Shown one piece after another: positions 1 to 8,656 of a stretch of 64,000 bases of DNA (its first letter is position 1; each line of letters starts with the position of its first letter). Under the pieces are notes generated by a model. The model searched no databases and was not told the DNA's origin. It worked only from the letters and a program-made list of their open reading frames with translations. The translations under genes were made by a program, and so were the position numbers. Source of the stretch: Pelagibacterium flavum (lineage in GTDB: Bacteria; Pseudomonadota; Alphaproteobacteria; Rhizobiales; Devosiaceae). The stretch lies in NCBI RefSeq assembly GCF_025854335.1, contig NZ_CP107716.1, positions 3,465,001-3,529,000 of the forward strand, given 5' to 3'.

Positions 1-20
1 TTGAAATCGTCGAGCAATAG
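1..20 (+). CDS. 3' end of an upstream gene (partial)
   Basis: The third frame reads Glu-Ile-Val-Glu-Gln and then TAG at bases 18-20, just before the ribosome binding site of the ABC ATPase gene. This could be the C-terminus of a co-transcribed upstream gene, probably another part of the transport operon. Only five codons are visible, so neither identity nor reality can be established. Confidence 0.3.
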
Positions 21-41
21 AGGCCGACAGGAAGGATTTCG

Positions 42-1106
42 ATGTCCCAGATCACGCTCAGGAATGTCCACAAGCGCTACGGTCAGGTGCCCGTGCTCAA
101 CGACATTTCCATCGATATCGCACAAGGTGAATTTGTCGTTCTGGTCGGCCCCTCGGGCTGCGGAAAATCGACGTTGCTGCGCATGATCGCCGGGCTCGAA
201 GACATAACGGGCGGCGATGTCGAAATCGGCGGCAAGGTGGTCAACACCATGCCTGCCAAGCAGCGCGACCTTGCCATGGTGTTCCAGTCCTATGCGCTCT
301 ATCCGCACATGAAGGTCGCCGACAATATGAGTTTCGCGCTCAAGCTGGCTGGTCAGCCTAAGGCCGAGATCGACGAACGGGTGAAGATTGCCGCCGACAT
401 TCTCGGCCTCGAAAATCTTCTTGACCGCCTGCCCCGCGAACTCTCGGGCGGACAGCGCCAGCGCGTCGCGATGGGCCGCGCCATCGTGCGCAATCCCACC
501 GCCTTTTTGTTCGACGAGCCGCTTTCCAATCTCGACGCCAAGCTGCGTGTCAAGATGCGCTCGGAAATCAAGAAGCTGCATCAGCGGCTGGGCAAGACGA
601 TGATCTATGTCACCCATGACCAGACCGAGGCCATGACACTGGCCGACCGCATCGTGGTTCTCCACGATGGTGACATCGCCCAGCTGGGCACGCCGCTCGA
701 GGTCTATCAGGATCCGGCCAATGCGTTCGTTGCCGGTTTTATCGGGTCGCCCGAAATCAATCTGCTGGCTGCCAGAACGCTTGGCCCCGAGGCCGCCGAA
801 GTCGAGTTGACGGATGGCACGCGCATGCCGCTCGCCGGTCCGGTGGCGCTCGAAAAAGGCACGCCGGTCACCTACGGCATTCGCCCACAGCATTTCACTA
901 TATCCGATACCGGCGCCAAAGCGGAAATCGTTCTCGTCGAACCCACCGGGGACAGCCAGGAGCTCGTGGTGCGAACCGGGCAGACCGAACTGTCGGTGGT
1001 GTTGCACAATCGCGCGATTTATTCGGCCGGGGACATGATCGCGATCGCGCCCGACGCCGAAAAGGCCCTTCTGTTCGACACCAGGACCGGCGCGAGGCTG
1101 CGCTGA
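42..1106 (+). CDS. ABC transporter ATP-binding protein, UgpC/MsmK (CUT1) type
   Basis: This is the ATPase of an ABC importer of the carbohydrate/glycerol-phosphate (CUT1) class, acting on the inner face of the cytoplasmic membrane. The 354 residues show Walker A GPSGCGKST near 38-46, signature LSGGQRQRV near 133-141, Walker B FLFDEPLSNLD near 153, and the H-loop THDQTEAMTLADR. A C-terminal TOBE-like regulatory domain follows, as is usual for this family (about 350-370 aa). The ATG is preceded by AGGAAGGA. The permease and binding-protein genes are presumably upstream of the window. Its stop overlaps the next start by one base, so it is translationally linked to the CoA transferase. The transported substrate cannot be read from the sequence. 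Confidence 0.93.
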   Translation: MSQITLRNVHKRYGQVPVLNDISIDIAQGEFVVLVGPSGCGKSTLLRMIAGLEDITGGDVEIGGKVVNTMPAKQRDLAMVFQSYALYPHMKVADNMSFALKLAGQPKAEIDERVKIAADILGLENLLDRLPRELSGGQRQRVAMGRAIVRNPTAFLFDEPLSNLDAKLRVKMRSEIKKLHQRLGKTMIYVTHDQTEAMTLADRIVVLHDGDIAQLGTPLEVYQDPANAFVAGFIGSPEINLLAARTLGPEAAEVELTDGTRMPLAGPVALEKGTPVTYGIRPQHFTISDTGAKAEIVLVEPTGDSQELVVRTGQTELSVVLHNRAIYSAGDMIAIAPDAEKALLFDTRTGARLR

Positions 1107-2308
1107 TGGTGCGAAGGTTTGCCCCTGACGCCGATGGCCCGCTCAAGGGCATGAAGGTCATCGATCTCTCGCGCCTCGTCGCGGGGAACATGACGTCGCT
1201 GCAACTGGGTGATTTCGGTGCAGAGGTGATCAAGGTCGAGCCTCCCGCCGGTGATCCGTTGCGCGCCTGGAAGGATGGCGGTTCATCGTTTTTCTGGAAG
1301 GTCTATGGGCGCAACAAGCGCTCAATCGTGCTTGATCTGCGCCGCCCGGCAGCCATGGAAGCCCTCTGGTGGCTGATCGATGGCGCAGATGTGCTGATCG
1401 AGAATTATCGCCCCGGTACGCTTGAAAAGATGGGGCTTGGTCCCCAAGCGCTGCATGCGCGCAATCGCGGCCTGATTGTATTGCGTGTGTCGGGTTATGG
1501 TCAGACGGGCCCCTATGCTCGCCTGCCCGGCTTTGGCACGATCGTTGAAGCGATGAGCGGGTATGCCTATCGCGCGGGCTTTGCCGACCGTGAGCCCGTT
1601 CTCCCGCCGCTGGCGCTGGCCGACATGATTGCTGGCATCTATGGCGCGTCCGCGGTCACCACCGCTTTATTGGCTCGGGAAAAAGGACACGCTGAAGGAC
1701 AAGTCATCGACCTCTCTCTGCTCGAGCCGATCTTTTCGGTTCTCGGTCCCGAAGCAGCGATCTTTGCCAAAACCGGGATCGTCAAGGAGCGTGTGGGGTC
1801 GGCATCGAACACATCTTGCCCGCGCAACGTCTATATCTGCTCTGACGGCAAATATCTCGCCCTCTCGGGTTCGACACAGGCGGTCGCTGAACGGATTTTC
1901 AGGATCATCGGGCGGGCTGACATGATCGATGACCCGAGGTTTGCAACGAACGCAGACCGCATAAAGCACCGCGATCTCGTCGATGCGGCAATTGGGGGCT
2001 GGTTCTCGGCCCGCACCAGCGACGACGCCCTGGAGATCATGCGTGACGCCGGAGCAACCGTCGGCCCGATCTATTCCATCGCCGATGCCTACGAGGACAC
2101 GCATTTCCGTGAGCGCGAAGTGTTTGTCGATCTCGAGGACGCCGAATTTGGGTCCTTGCCCATGCACAACGTCCTGCCGCGTCTTTCGGCGACGCCCGGC
2201 GGATTCTATCGCGCGGCGCCCGAACTCGGCGCCGATGGTGAGGCAATCCTGAGCGAAATCGGTCTCGATCCGGCCAGCATCGCCGCCGCACTGGACATTT
2301 CGCAATGA
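1106..2308 (+). CDS. CaiB/BaiF family (class III) CoA-transferase
   Basis: This 400-residue protein should transfer CoA between acyl-CoA and a carboxylic acid in the cytosol. It begins with the family hallmark GMKVIDLSRLVAGN and continues with FGAEVIKVEPPAGDPLR. The nucleophilic aspartate expected near residue 170 is provided by PPLALADMIAG. The stretch LIENYRPGTLEKMGLG is also characteristic. Length is normal for the family. The start overlaps the stop of the ABC ATPase, and the stop overlaps the CitE-like start by four bases, so the three genes form one transcription unit. The likely pathway is activation of a small organic acid followed by CoA-ester cleavage. The acid itself is unknown. 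Confidence 0.9.
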   Translation: MVRRFAPDADGPLKGMKVIDLSRLVAGNMTSLQLGDFGAEVIKVEPPAGDPLRAWKDGGSSFFWKVYGRNKRSIVLDLRRPAAMEALWWLIDGADVLIENYRPGTLEKMGLGPQALHARNRGLIVLRVSGYGQTGPYARLPGFGTIVEAMSGYAYRAGFADREPVLPPLALADMIAGIYGASAVTTALLAREKGHAEGQVIDLSLLEPIFSVLGPEAAIFAKTGIVKERVGSASNTSCPRNVYICSDGKYLALSGSTQAVAERIFRIIGRADMIDDPRFATNADRIKHRDLVDAAIGGWFSARTSDDALEIMRDAGATVGPIYSIADAYEDTHFREREVFVDLEDAEFGSLPMHNVLPRLSATPGGFYRAAPELGADGEAILSEIGLDPASIAAALDISQ

Positions 2309-3099
2309 GATTACGCTCGCTGCTTTACGTTCCCGCCGACAATGAGCGCTTCATCGCCAGGGCCCATGAGCGCGGCGCCGATGCGATCATCCTCGACCTC
2401 GAAGATTCCGTGCGCCCCCAATATCGCGACGCGGCCAGGAACGTTCTTGGTGCCTCCATCCAATCGACCCGGCGAAATGGCGCAAAGGTTTTCGTGCGCA
2501 TCAATACGGAAAGCGCAATCCAGGACGCCGCCGCTGCAGCGGGCGCCGATGGACTCTATGTCTCCAAGGCCAGCCTCGCCCGGATCGGCGCACTGGCGAC
2601 CGAATTTCCAAACCTTCCGCTCTTTGCCCTGATCGAAGATCCTTTGGCCCTTCTCGATGTCGCCGCCATTGCCGCCCATTCCGCGGTCGCCGGCCTTGCC
2701 GCCGGCGGCGAGGATCTGGCCACCGCTCTGGGCGCCATCCCCGATCCCGATGTGCTGCGGACGCCCAAGCTCCTGATCCATTATGCGGCAAAGGCCCACG
2801 GGAAATTCTCCCTCGGCCTATTTCGCTCGATCGCCGATTACACCGACCTGGCAGCCATCGAGGATGCCGCGAAGGAGGCCCGCCGTCACGGTTTCGATGG
2901 CGCAAGCTGCGTGCATCCCTCCGCCGTGCCCATTCTCAACACCGTCTTCGCTCCGACATCCGACGAGATCGATTGGGCCCACCGCGTTCTTGCCGCTGCC
3001 CGGATGACCGAGGCCGGAGCCTTCACAATCGACGGCCGCATGATCGATGCCCCGATTCTCGCCCGTGCCCGTTCGATCCTTTCGCGCCACACTGACTGA
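2305..3099 (+). CDS. HpcH/HpaI aldolase / citrate lyase beta-subunit (CitE) family protein
   Basis: This is a TIM-barrel lyase of the CitE/malyl-CoA lyase superfamily, 264 residues, cytosolic. Family marks include the N-terminal LRSLLYVPADNERF, the catalytic/metal region ADAIILDLEDSV near 27-38, the arginine-containing VFVRIN, LFALIEDPLALLDV, and GGEDLATALG with its acidic metal ligand. The C-terminal SCVHPSAV is also typical. It overlaps the upstream CoA transferase by four bases. A CaiB-plus-CitE pair commonly makes and then cleaves a hydroxyacyl-CoA (for example malyl- or citramalyl-CoA). That assignment is by analogy, since the exact ester is not evident. Confidence 0.88.
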   Translation: MRLRSLLYVPADNERFIARAHERGADAIILDLEDSVRPQYRDAARNVLGASIQSTRRNGAKVFVRINTESAIQDAAAAAGADGLYVSKASLARIGALATEFPNLPLFALIEDPLALLDVAAIAAHSAVAGLAAGGEDLATALGAIPDPDVLRTPKLLIHYAAKAHGKFSLGLFRSIADYTDLAAIEDAAKEARRHGFDGASCVHPSAVPILNTVFAPTSDEIDWAHRVLAAARMTEAGAFTIDGRMIDAPILARARSILSRHTD

Positions 3100-3104
3100 T
3101 TGTC

Positions 3105-5083
3105 ATGACCCGCCCCGGTTTCTCCCCGTATTCCCCCCGTCCCATCGACATGTCCACTCCGGTTCCGCTCGCCCCCGACGCGGATCTCTCGGTCCTTGAT
3201 GAAGCCAAGATATTTGCTGCGCCCGATGACCCGGTCGATTGGCCAGCCTGGCGCGCCGCCATCACGCGCTGGCGCGATGAGGCCCGGCGCCGGATCGGCT
3301 ATGATCCGCATCGCTACGAGGTGATGGCCGAGCCCGGCCCCCGCATTGTGGAAATGGTCTGGCTGTGGGACGAGCGGCTCTACGACTTTGCCACCGGGCG
3401 CTTTACTGTCGATGCCTATCTCGATGCTGGCGAGGCCGAATTCGGCGGCTTCGACGCCGTCATGCTCTGGAATGCCTATCCCGTTCTCGGTATTGATGCC
3501 CGCGACCATTTCGCGTTTTTCGAGGACATTCCCGAGCTTCCCCAAGTTGTCGCGGCCTTCCAGCGGCGCGGGGTCAAAGTCTATTTCACCTACTACCCCT
3601 GGGAGACGGGCTCTGGTCCCGAAGCGATCGAAAAGGTTACCGCGATCGTTGAGCGATGCGGCTTTGACGCGGTCTTCCTCGATTCCTCCAAGGAAGCCTC
3701 CTCACGCCTGCGCACCGCGCTCGATGCCATCGATCCAACGCTTCCCATCGAGTGCGAATCCCGCGTTCCGCTTGCCCAGATTGCCGATCAGACGATGAGT
3801 TGGGCGCAGTGGTTTGCCGACTCGAACGTGCCCGGCGTGTTGCGGGCCAAATGGTTCGAGCGCCGCCACGAATTGCATCACATTCGCCGCTGGAACCGCT
3901 CGCATCTCGACGAACTCCATTCCGCCTGGCTCAACGGCACCGGCGTTCTGGTGTGGCCGGTGGTCTTTGGCGTGTGGGTCGGGTGGAATGACCGGGACCG
4001 CGCCATTCTTGCCAATATGCGTCGGCTCTATTCTGAAAATGCCAGTTATTTTGTTTCCGAGAACTGGACACCGCTGGCAGATCATCCTGGTCACGACGCA
4101 GAGGTTTATGCCTCGCGTTGGGAAACAGGGGCGGGGCGCCTGTGGAGCCTCGTCAATCGCGGCCAAGACTATGCCGGTCCGCTGCTTGTTGTTGAGCCAA
4201 GCGAGGGTGAGCAGGGACTATGGATCGATCTGGTGTCCGGCGCGACACTGGCCACCGAGCGGCAATCGGACGGACGTATTGCGATTTCGGGCACCCTGCC
4301 GGCTGGCGCCATTGCCTGCATTGTGAACCGCGCTGCTCCCCCCGCCGCGCCAGGGGCGGACATCGCTTCGGTCGCCCCGGATTTTCCTGCCCGCGTCACA
4401 GAGCGTATCGGGGCGCCTATCGTTCGCCACGAACATGTCCCGGTCGGCATGGCGTTGCTCGAGGTTCCTGATGGAGAACTGACAGTCACTTATCGGCTGC
4501 GGGAAACCGGGCTCTATGGCGAAACGCCTTACATCGAAGAATGGAAACCCCTGCCGCCCAGGCTGCACCAGATCGCAACAATGACCCGTCCGCTCATTGC
4601 GCACAGCATCGCCATTGCGCGCGATGAGGTCACGAATGGCCAATTTGCCGAGTTTCTGGCTGCAACCGACTATCACCCCATGCGTCGAGAGCGCTTTTTG
4701 GCCCATTGGCACAAGGGAACGCCGCGCCCTGGGAGCGAAAACGAACCCGTCACCCATGTCGAACTCGACGACGCCCGCGCCTATGCGGCATGGGCGGGGT
4801 TGCGCTGCCGACTGAAGACGAATGGCAGGTGGCAGCGCATCGGGGCCTGCTCAACCGAGCCGAACCGATGGTCTGGAATCTGACCGAAAGCGAACATCAC
4901 GACGGACGCACCCGCTTTGCGATCCTTAAAGGCGGTTGCGCGCCCCTGCCCCAGGTATCGGACTGGCACTTGGAATCCGGCCCGTTGGCGCCGGAGCGCT
5001 CGGTTAAACTTCTGGCCGTCGGGGCGGGTCTTGCCCGCTCTCCCATGATCGGCTTCCGCTGTGCTGCGGATATCGGGAGTTAG
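3105..5083 (+). pseudogene. Frameshifted gene: unrecognised N-terminal catalytic-like domain fused to a formylglycine-generating-enzyme/SUMF1 domain
   Basis: The first frame runs from ATG 3105, five bases after the CitE stop, to a stop at 4883. Its last residues become nonsense after AYAAWAGLR. Reading from base 4805 in the neighbouring frame continues LPTEDEWQVAA and ends with GFRCAAD before the stop at 5083. That is exactly the FGE/SUMF1 (PF03781-like) order. A single missing C at about 4805 explains the break. The N-terminal ~400 residues look like a TIM-barrel or glycan-active enzyme (YFTYYPWETG, FDAVFLDSSKEASS, many aromatic residues), but I do not recognise the family. Residues ~500 onward (IARDEVTNGQFAEFL, PVTHVELDDARAYAAW) begin the SUMF1 part. 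It may be a genuine pseudogene or a sequencing error. Confidence 0.75.
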
Positions 5084-5181
5084 TCAGACGGCGCGTTGGC
5101 GCCCGATGTCTGCGGACCGAGGTCGAAGTCGACCCCGCCCCGCACATTGACTTCCGGACGCTCCCGGCCCTGACGCGAAAC

Positions 5182-5817
5182 CTATTGCGCGGTCAGGCGC
5201 TGGTTCTCCCGGTCGTCCTGATAGGTGTCGGGATTGTATTCGGGTTGATTTTCCAGCTCCTCGCTGGTGAACGGGGTGAACACGTACCAGATGCCGCCCG
5301 CATCGACCATGAACTCCAGATTGTCCACGCCAAGCGCGACCTGACGGCTTCCGATGCCGAGAAATCCGCCGACGTCGACGACCATGGCATCGACTTCGCC
5401 TTCTGCTGTGAGGAGGACATCGTTTACGTTTCCGACGTTTTCATCGTTGGCGCCATAGACATCCGAGCCCATCAGATTGTCGACGGACAGCTGTTCGGGA
5501 TCGCCCCGCTCAAGCTGGCTGCGGTCCATCATCGTTTGCCCTGGCGCAGTCTGGGGCTGCTGCCCAACGGCGGTGCCCATTCCGGCCTGTCCGATCTGGA
5601 AGTTGAGCGTGAACTGGCCGTCGCTCGTGGGCTCGATATAGATTGTGTCGCTGCTGCGGACGGTCACCCCCTGTCCGGCATTTGTAGCCATCGGGTCGTT
5701 CTGGGCGGACTGAAGGTCCAGCCCGTCGTCCTGAGAGGTCTGATCCTGGTTCTGCGCGACGACAGAACCCAACATCAGGGTCGAAATGGCCGTAGCTGTG
5801 AGGAAGGTGCGAAACAT
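5182..5817 (-). CDS. Exported PRC-barrel domain protein
   Basis: The 211-residue product has a cleavable signal peptide (MFRTFLTATAISTLMLGSVVA, cut about residue 21), so it should act in the periplasm. A Gln/Asp-rich low-complexity segment (22-110) is followed by a PRC-barrel: DNLMGSDVYGANDENVGNVNDVLL, split around residues 113-140, then the end of the barrel. PRC-barrel proteins of this kind are common in rhizobia and often belong to envelope or general-stress regulons, but a molecular function is not established. The ATG has GGAGAG upstream. It lies downstream of two other leftward small genes, with a 120-base gap that would hold its own promoter. I found no EcfG motif there. Confidence 0.85.
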   Translation of the reverse strand: MFRTFLTATAISTLMLGSVVAQNQDQTSQDDGLDLQSAQNDPMATNAGQGVTVRSSDTIYIEPTSDGQFTLNFQIGQAGMGTAVGQQPQTAPGQTMMDRSQLERGDPEQLSVDNLMGSDVYGANDENVGNVNDVLLTAEGEVDAMVVDVGGFLGIGSRQVALGVDNLEFMVDAGGIWYVFTPFTSEELENQPEYNPDTYQDDRENQRLTAQ

Positions 5818-5940
5818 CTCACTCTCCTTAAATCTGTGTTCGATCTCAGTCGCCTGACGTCAGCGACATCCCGGAGATCAATGTCCGCCGATGCGAATTG
5901 TTTCTGACTGTCCCGGGAGACAACCTGAGTTATCTTTGGC

Positions 5941-6558
5941 CTATCCGAGCACCTGTTCCTGTGCACGCCGGCGTTGACGGCGAGACCGGATCTGATGGGT
6001 GGATGTGCCACTGCGCAGAAACCAGTCCGATCCGTCCTGCGCAAAATCAAACACCCGTTCCGCCCCGATCACCAATTCTTCGGATGCGTAGTCAGCCAGG
6101 ATCTTCACCCGCAGAGACGCTTTCTCGAAATCGTCATTATCGATCGCCTCAAGGTCGGGACTTTCCTCGACAATACGCTCCAGAAGACCGTTGAAACTGC
6201 CCACTGGCATATAGTCACCGGACCGCATCGGACCTTGCCGGGTGCGCTGACGGGGATCGTCCGGAATATCCTCGCCGTCGCGACGTACAATATCGGTAAC
6301 CGTCGCCGACCAGCATTTTCCCTCGGTCTCGAAGCTGACGATGATGGCTTCCACATAGATCGGCTCGGTGCTCATGTTGGAGATGAAGCACTCAGCATCA
6401 AGGCTCCTGCCTGCGGCCCTGTTGATGACGATCTTTGGCTGGGTCTGGCGTCTGTATTGCCGCAGGAAGGTACCGAGGTAGACGACCCAGACGATAAGCA
6501 TGCCGAAATTTGACGCAACCGACAGGGCCGCGCCGTTATCTGATACCCATTCAAGCAT
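5941..6558 (-). CDS. Hypothetical single-pass membrane protein
   Basis: I do not recognise this 205-residue protein. One hydrophobic segment (about residues 10-32, ASNFGMLIVWVVYLGTFL) is followed by a basic stretch (RQYRRQTQPK). The rest is a soluble, probably cytoplasmic domain of about 150 residues that looks beta-rich (VINRAAG, ECFISNMSTEPIYVEAIIVSFE). The C-terminus is strongly basic (RSRRQRRRAQ). It begins 40 bases downstream of the small leftward gene at 6599-6892 and could be co-transcribed with it from the EcfG-type promoter at 6931-6955. Codon use matches its neighbours, so it is very likely a real gene. Confidence 0.75.
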   Translation of the reverse strand: MLEWVSDNGAALSVASNFGMLIVWVVYLGTFLRQYRRQTQPKIVINRAAGRSLDAECFISNMSTEPIYVEAIIVSFETEGKCWSATVTDIVRRDGEDIPDDPRQRTRQGPMRSGDYMPVGSFNGLLERIVEESPDLEAIDNDDFEKASLRVKILADYASEELVIGAERVFDFAQDGSDWFLRSGTSTHQIRSRRQRRRAQEQVLG

Positions 6559-6598
6559 TTTTACCTCGCCGGGCCCTTTTTGCAGCGCGAAAGCAGCG

Positions 6599-6892
6599 TC
6601 AGGCCGTCAGAACATGTCCCTCAATAACGCCGCGCTTGCCTTCGGGGTTCAATCCGCCGTCGCTGATCTGTTGTACGCCATAAAGCTTGTCGTCGGTGAA
6701 GGCGCTGGAGCGGATGGAAAAGATGTCGTCGTTTTCGTTGTGACGATCGGCGGAAGCGGCCTCAGCTTCTGCGGCTACCAGGCGTGCGTCTCCGCTAGAT
6801 TTGGCGCGAACCAGCACGTCGCCATGATTCATTGCCAAATCCCAACCGGGGTCTTGAGGGTGAGCAAGTGGATACAGCTTGTAGATCGGCAT
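6599..6892 (-). CDS. Small conserved hypothetical protein
   Basis: This 97-residue soluble protein starts MPIYKLYPLAHPQDPGWD and carries GDVLVRAKSSGDARLVAAEAE, then SSAFTDDKLYGVQQI. That pattern resembles small rhizobial proteins of unknown function which I recall only by general shape, so no family name is given. The start is supported by AAGGAA about 8 bases upstream. It is immediately downstream of a near-perfect EcfG (general stress sigma factor) promoter on the same strand, and back to back with the interrupted small gene at 7065. A role in the general stress response is therefore inferred from regulation, not from the protein itself. Confidence 0.7.
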   Translation of the reverse strand: MPIYKLYPLAHPQDPGWDLAMNHGDVLVRAKSSGDARLVAAEAEAASADRHNENDDIFSIRSSAFTDDKLYGVQQISDGGLNPEGKRGVIEGHVLTA

Positions 6893-6930
6893 GAGCTCGA
6901 TTCCTTGGTGAACAGACGTTCAATTTATGA

Positions 6931-6955
6931 AACGAGCCCCGCTTTCGGCGGTTCC
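6931..6955 (-). promoter_or_regulatory. EcfG-type (general stress response) promoter, leftward
   Basis: Read on the minus strand this is GGAAC (6955-6951), a 16-base spacer, then CGTT (6934-6931). That is an exact match to the alphaproteobacterial EcfG/SigT consensus GGAAC-N16/17-CGTT. It lies about 40 bases upstream of the start at 6892, a normal promoter distance. Confidence 0.7.
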
Positions 6956-6991
6956 CGCACTCACTCAGGTGAACGCTGTCGCATGACCGCT

Positions 6992-7017
6992 GGAACTTGC
7001 CCCCGGCCAGGCCCGTT
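6992..7017 (+). promoter_or_regulatory. EcfG-type promoter, rightward
   Basis: GGAAC at 6992-6996, a 17-base spacer, and CGTT at 7014-7017 match the EcfG consensus GGAAC-N16/17-CGTT. The ATG of the interrupted small gene is at 7065, preceded by AAGGAG at 7053. This site and the leftward one form a divergent pair within 90 bases. Confidence 0.65.
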
Positions 7018-7094
7018 GGCCCCCGAGACTTGAGCCCGCTGAAACAAAAGTAAGGAGACATCTCATGGCAAATGCCGGCAAGAAAATGGGAGCT

Positions 7095-8656
7095 CGTCGC
7101 CCGTGAACAATTGGCAACGAGCTGGAATTGCGCGGTTTTCGGCGGCCTTGGAAGTATCCTGTTTCGCAAGGTTGTGAGGATTTGGCGGCATTTGCTTGCG
7201 TTTTCGCATGCGCGCGCATGAAGGGTCTGGGCATTTCGATCGCGGCCTGATTCAGTGCGAGGACCGAAGATGGAGCCCCGCCGATGCGCCCCAGGAAGCC
7301 CGACCCGACGCCGCAATCCGACATGTTTCGAGAGAGCCTGGAGGCGATCCTTGATCCCCGGCACGAGCTCCTGCGGCTTGCGGCACGCATCGACTGGGAC
7401 CGGCTCGACGCGCTCTATGGCGCCACCTTCGTGGAGCAGGTCGGCCGCCCCGGCCTGCCGACCCGACTGATGGTGGGACTGCACCTGTTGAAGCACATCA
7501 AGGGACTTTCGGATGAGGCCGTGTGCGCGGCCTGGGTTGAGAATCCCTATCACCAGGCGTTTTGCGGCGAGACCCATTTCCAGCACAGGCTGCCGGCGGA
7601 CCGCTCCTCGATGACCAACTGGCGCAAGCGCATGGACGCCGACAAGCTCGAAGCGCTGCTGGCCGAGACGATCTCGATTGCCATGGCAAGCGGTGCCGTC
7701 AGCGAGCGCCAGCTCGAACGTGTCACGGTCGACACCACCGTCCAGACCAAGGCAGTGGCCCATCCCACCGACAGCCATCTGATGCTGCGGGCGATCGAAT
7801 GGCTGAACCGGGCGGCAAGGGCCAATGGCGTGCGGCTGCGCCAGTCCTATCTTCGCGTGGCACGCCGTGCCCGCAAGGAGGCGGCCCGCCTCATGCATGG
7901 CCGTGGCCACAAGCAGGCGAAGGCGCATCTGCGCTTCATGCGCACGCGGTTGGGCCGACTGATCCGCGACATCGAGCGCAGGATCGATGGCGACCCGACT
8001 CGCATGGAGGCTCTCGCAACCGTCCTGGAACGGGCCCGGATCATCCATGGCCAGAAGCCCGGCGACACACAGAAGCTCTACGCCTTCCACGCGCCGGAGG
8101 TCGAATGCATCGGCAAGGGCAAAGCTCGCACCCGATATGAGTTCGGCGCAAAAGCCTCCTTTGCCACCACCAACGAGCGCTGCAAGGGCGGCCAGTTCGT
8201 GCTCGGCGCCCTGTCCTTGCCCGGCAACCCGTATGACGGCCACACGCTCGGTGCTCAGCTCGATCAGGTCGCCCGCATCACCGGACAGAACCCCGCCCGT
8301 GCCTATGTCGACCGCGGCTATCGCGGACATGGGCTCAACCGCGACGGGCTGGAGGTCCATGTCTCTCACACGCGCGGCATCACCTCACCCACCATCAGGC
8401 GAGAACTGCGACGGCGAAACGGAATCGAGCCGGTCATCGGTCACATGAAGCAGGACGGCCATCTGGAACGAAATCCCCTCAAGGGCATCGAAGGAGACGT
8501 CATCAACGTCATGCTCTGCGCCATCGGTCACAACCTCCGGCTCCTCCTGGCATGGTTCAGGAAGCTTTTGTGGCTGATCCTGGCGCTCATCCTGTTCCCG
8601 AACAGCACGGCCCGCTCACGCCCTGCCTGACAAAACCGGATTCTTCACAGGCGACG
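7095..8656 (+). mobile_element. IS5-family insertion sequence, complete (about 1562 bp)
   Basis: The element carries a single full-length DDE transposase gene and ends in imperfect inverted repeats. The left end is CGTCGCCCGTGAACAA from 7095; the right end, read inward on the minus strand from 8656, is CGTCGCCTGTGAAGAA (14 of 16 identical). It is flanked by direct repeats AGCT at 7091-7094 and 8657-8660. Because GAGCTC is palindromic and present on both sides, the exact border could shift by one base each way. The transposase frame is intact, so the copy may still be active. Insertion split the small gene at 7065. Confidence 0.88.
7284..8630 (+). CDS. IS5-family DDE transposase
   Basis: This is a 448-residue transposase of the large IS5-group type. 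The N-terminal helix-turn-helix-like part contains DWDRLDALYGATFVEQVGRPG, shown here in part, followed by LLKHIKGLSDEAV and QHRLPADRSSMTNWRKR. The catalytic triad is visible as VDTTVQTKAVAHPTD (first Asp, about 155), AYVDRGYRGHG (second Asp) and GIEPVIGHMKQDGHLERN (Glu, C-terminal). Length and motif order are complete, with no frameshift. It should catalyse cut-and-paste transposition of the surrounding element. No passenger gene is present. The long antisense reading frame across it is an artefact of codon bias. Confidence 0.93.
   Translation: MRPRKPDPTPQSDMFRESLEAILDPRHELLRLAARIDWDRLDALYGATFVEQVGRPGLPTRLMVGLHLLKHIKGLSDEAVCAAWVENPYHQAFCGETHFQHRLPADRSSMTNWRKRMDADKLEALLAETISIAMASGAVSERQLERVTVDTTVQTKAVAHPTDSHLMLRAIEWLNRAARANGVRLRQSYLRVARRARKEAARLMHGRGHKQAKAHLRFMRTRLGRLIRDIERRIDGDPTRMEALATVLERARIIHGQKPGDTQKLYAFHAPEVECIGKGKARTRYEFGAKASFATTNERCKGGQFVLGALSLPGNPYDGHTLGAQLDQVARITGQNPARAYVDRGYRGHGLNRDGLEVHVSHTRGITSPTIRRELRRRNGIEPVIGHMKQDGHLERNPLKGIEGDVINVMLCAIGHNLRLLLAWFRKLLWLILALILFPNSTARSRPA

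Noticed and set aside
6795..8369. 524-codon leftward frame across the IS5-family element
   Set aside because: It is antisense to the intact transposase, crosses the insertion border and shows no domain.
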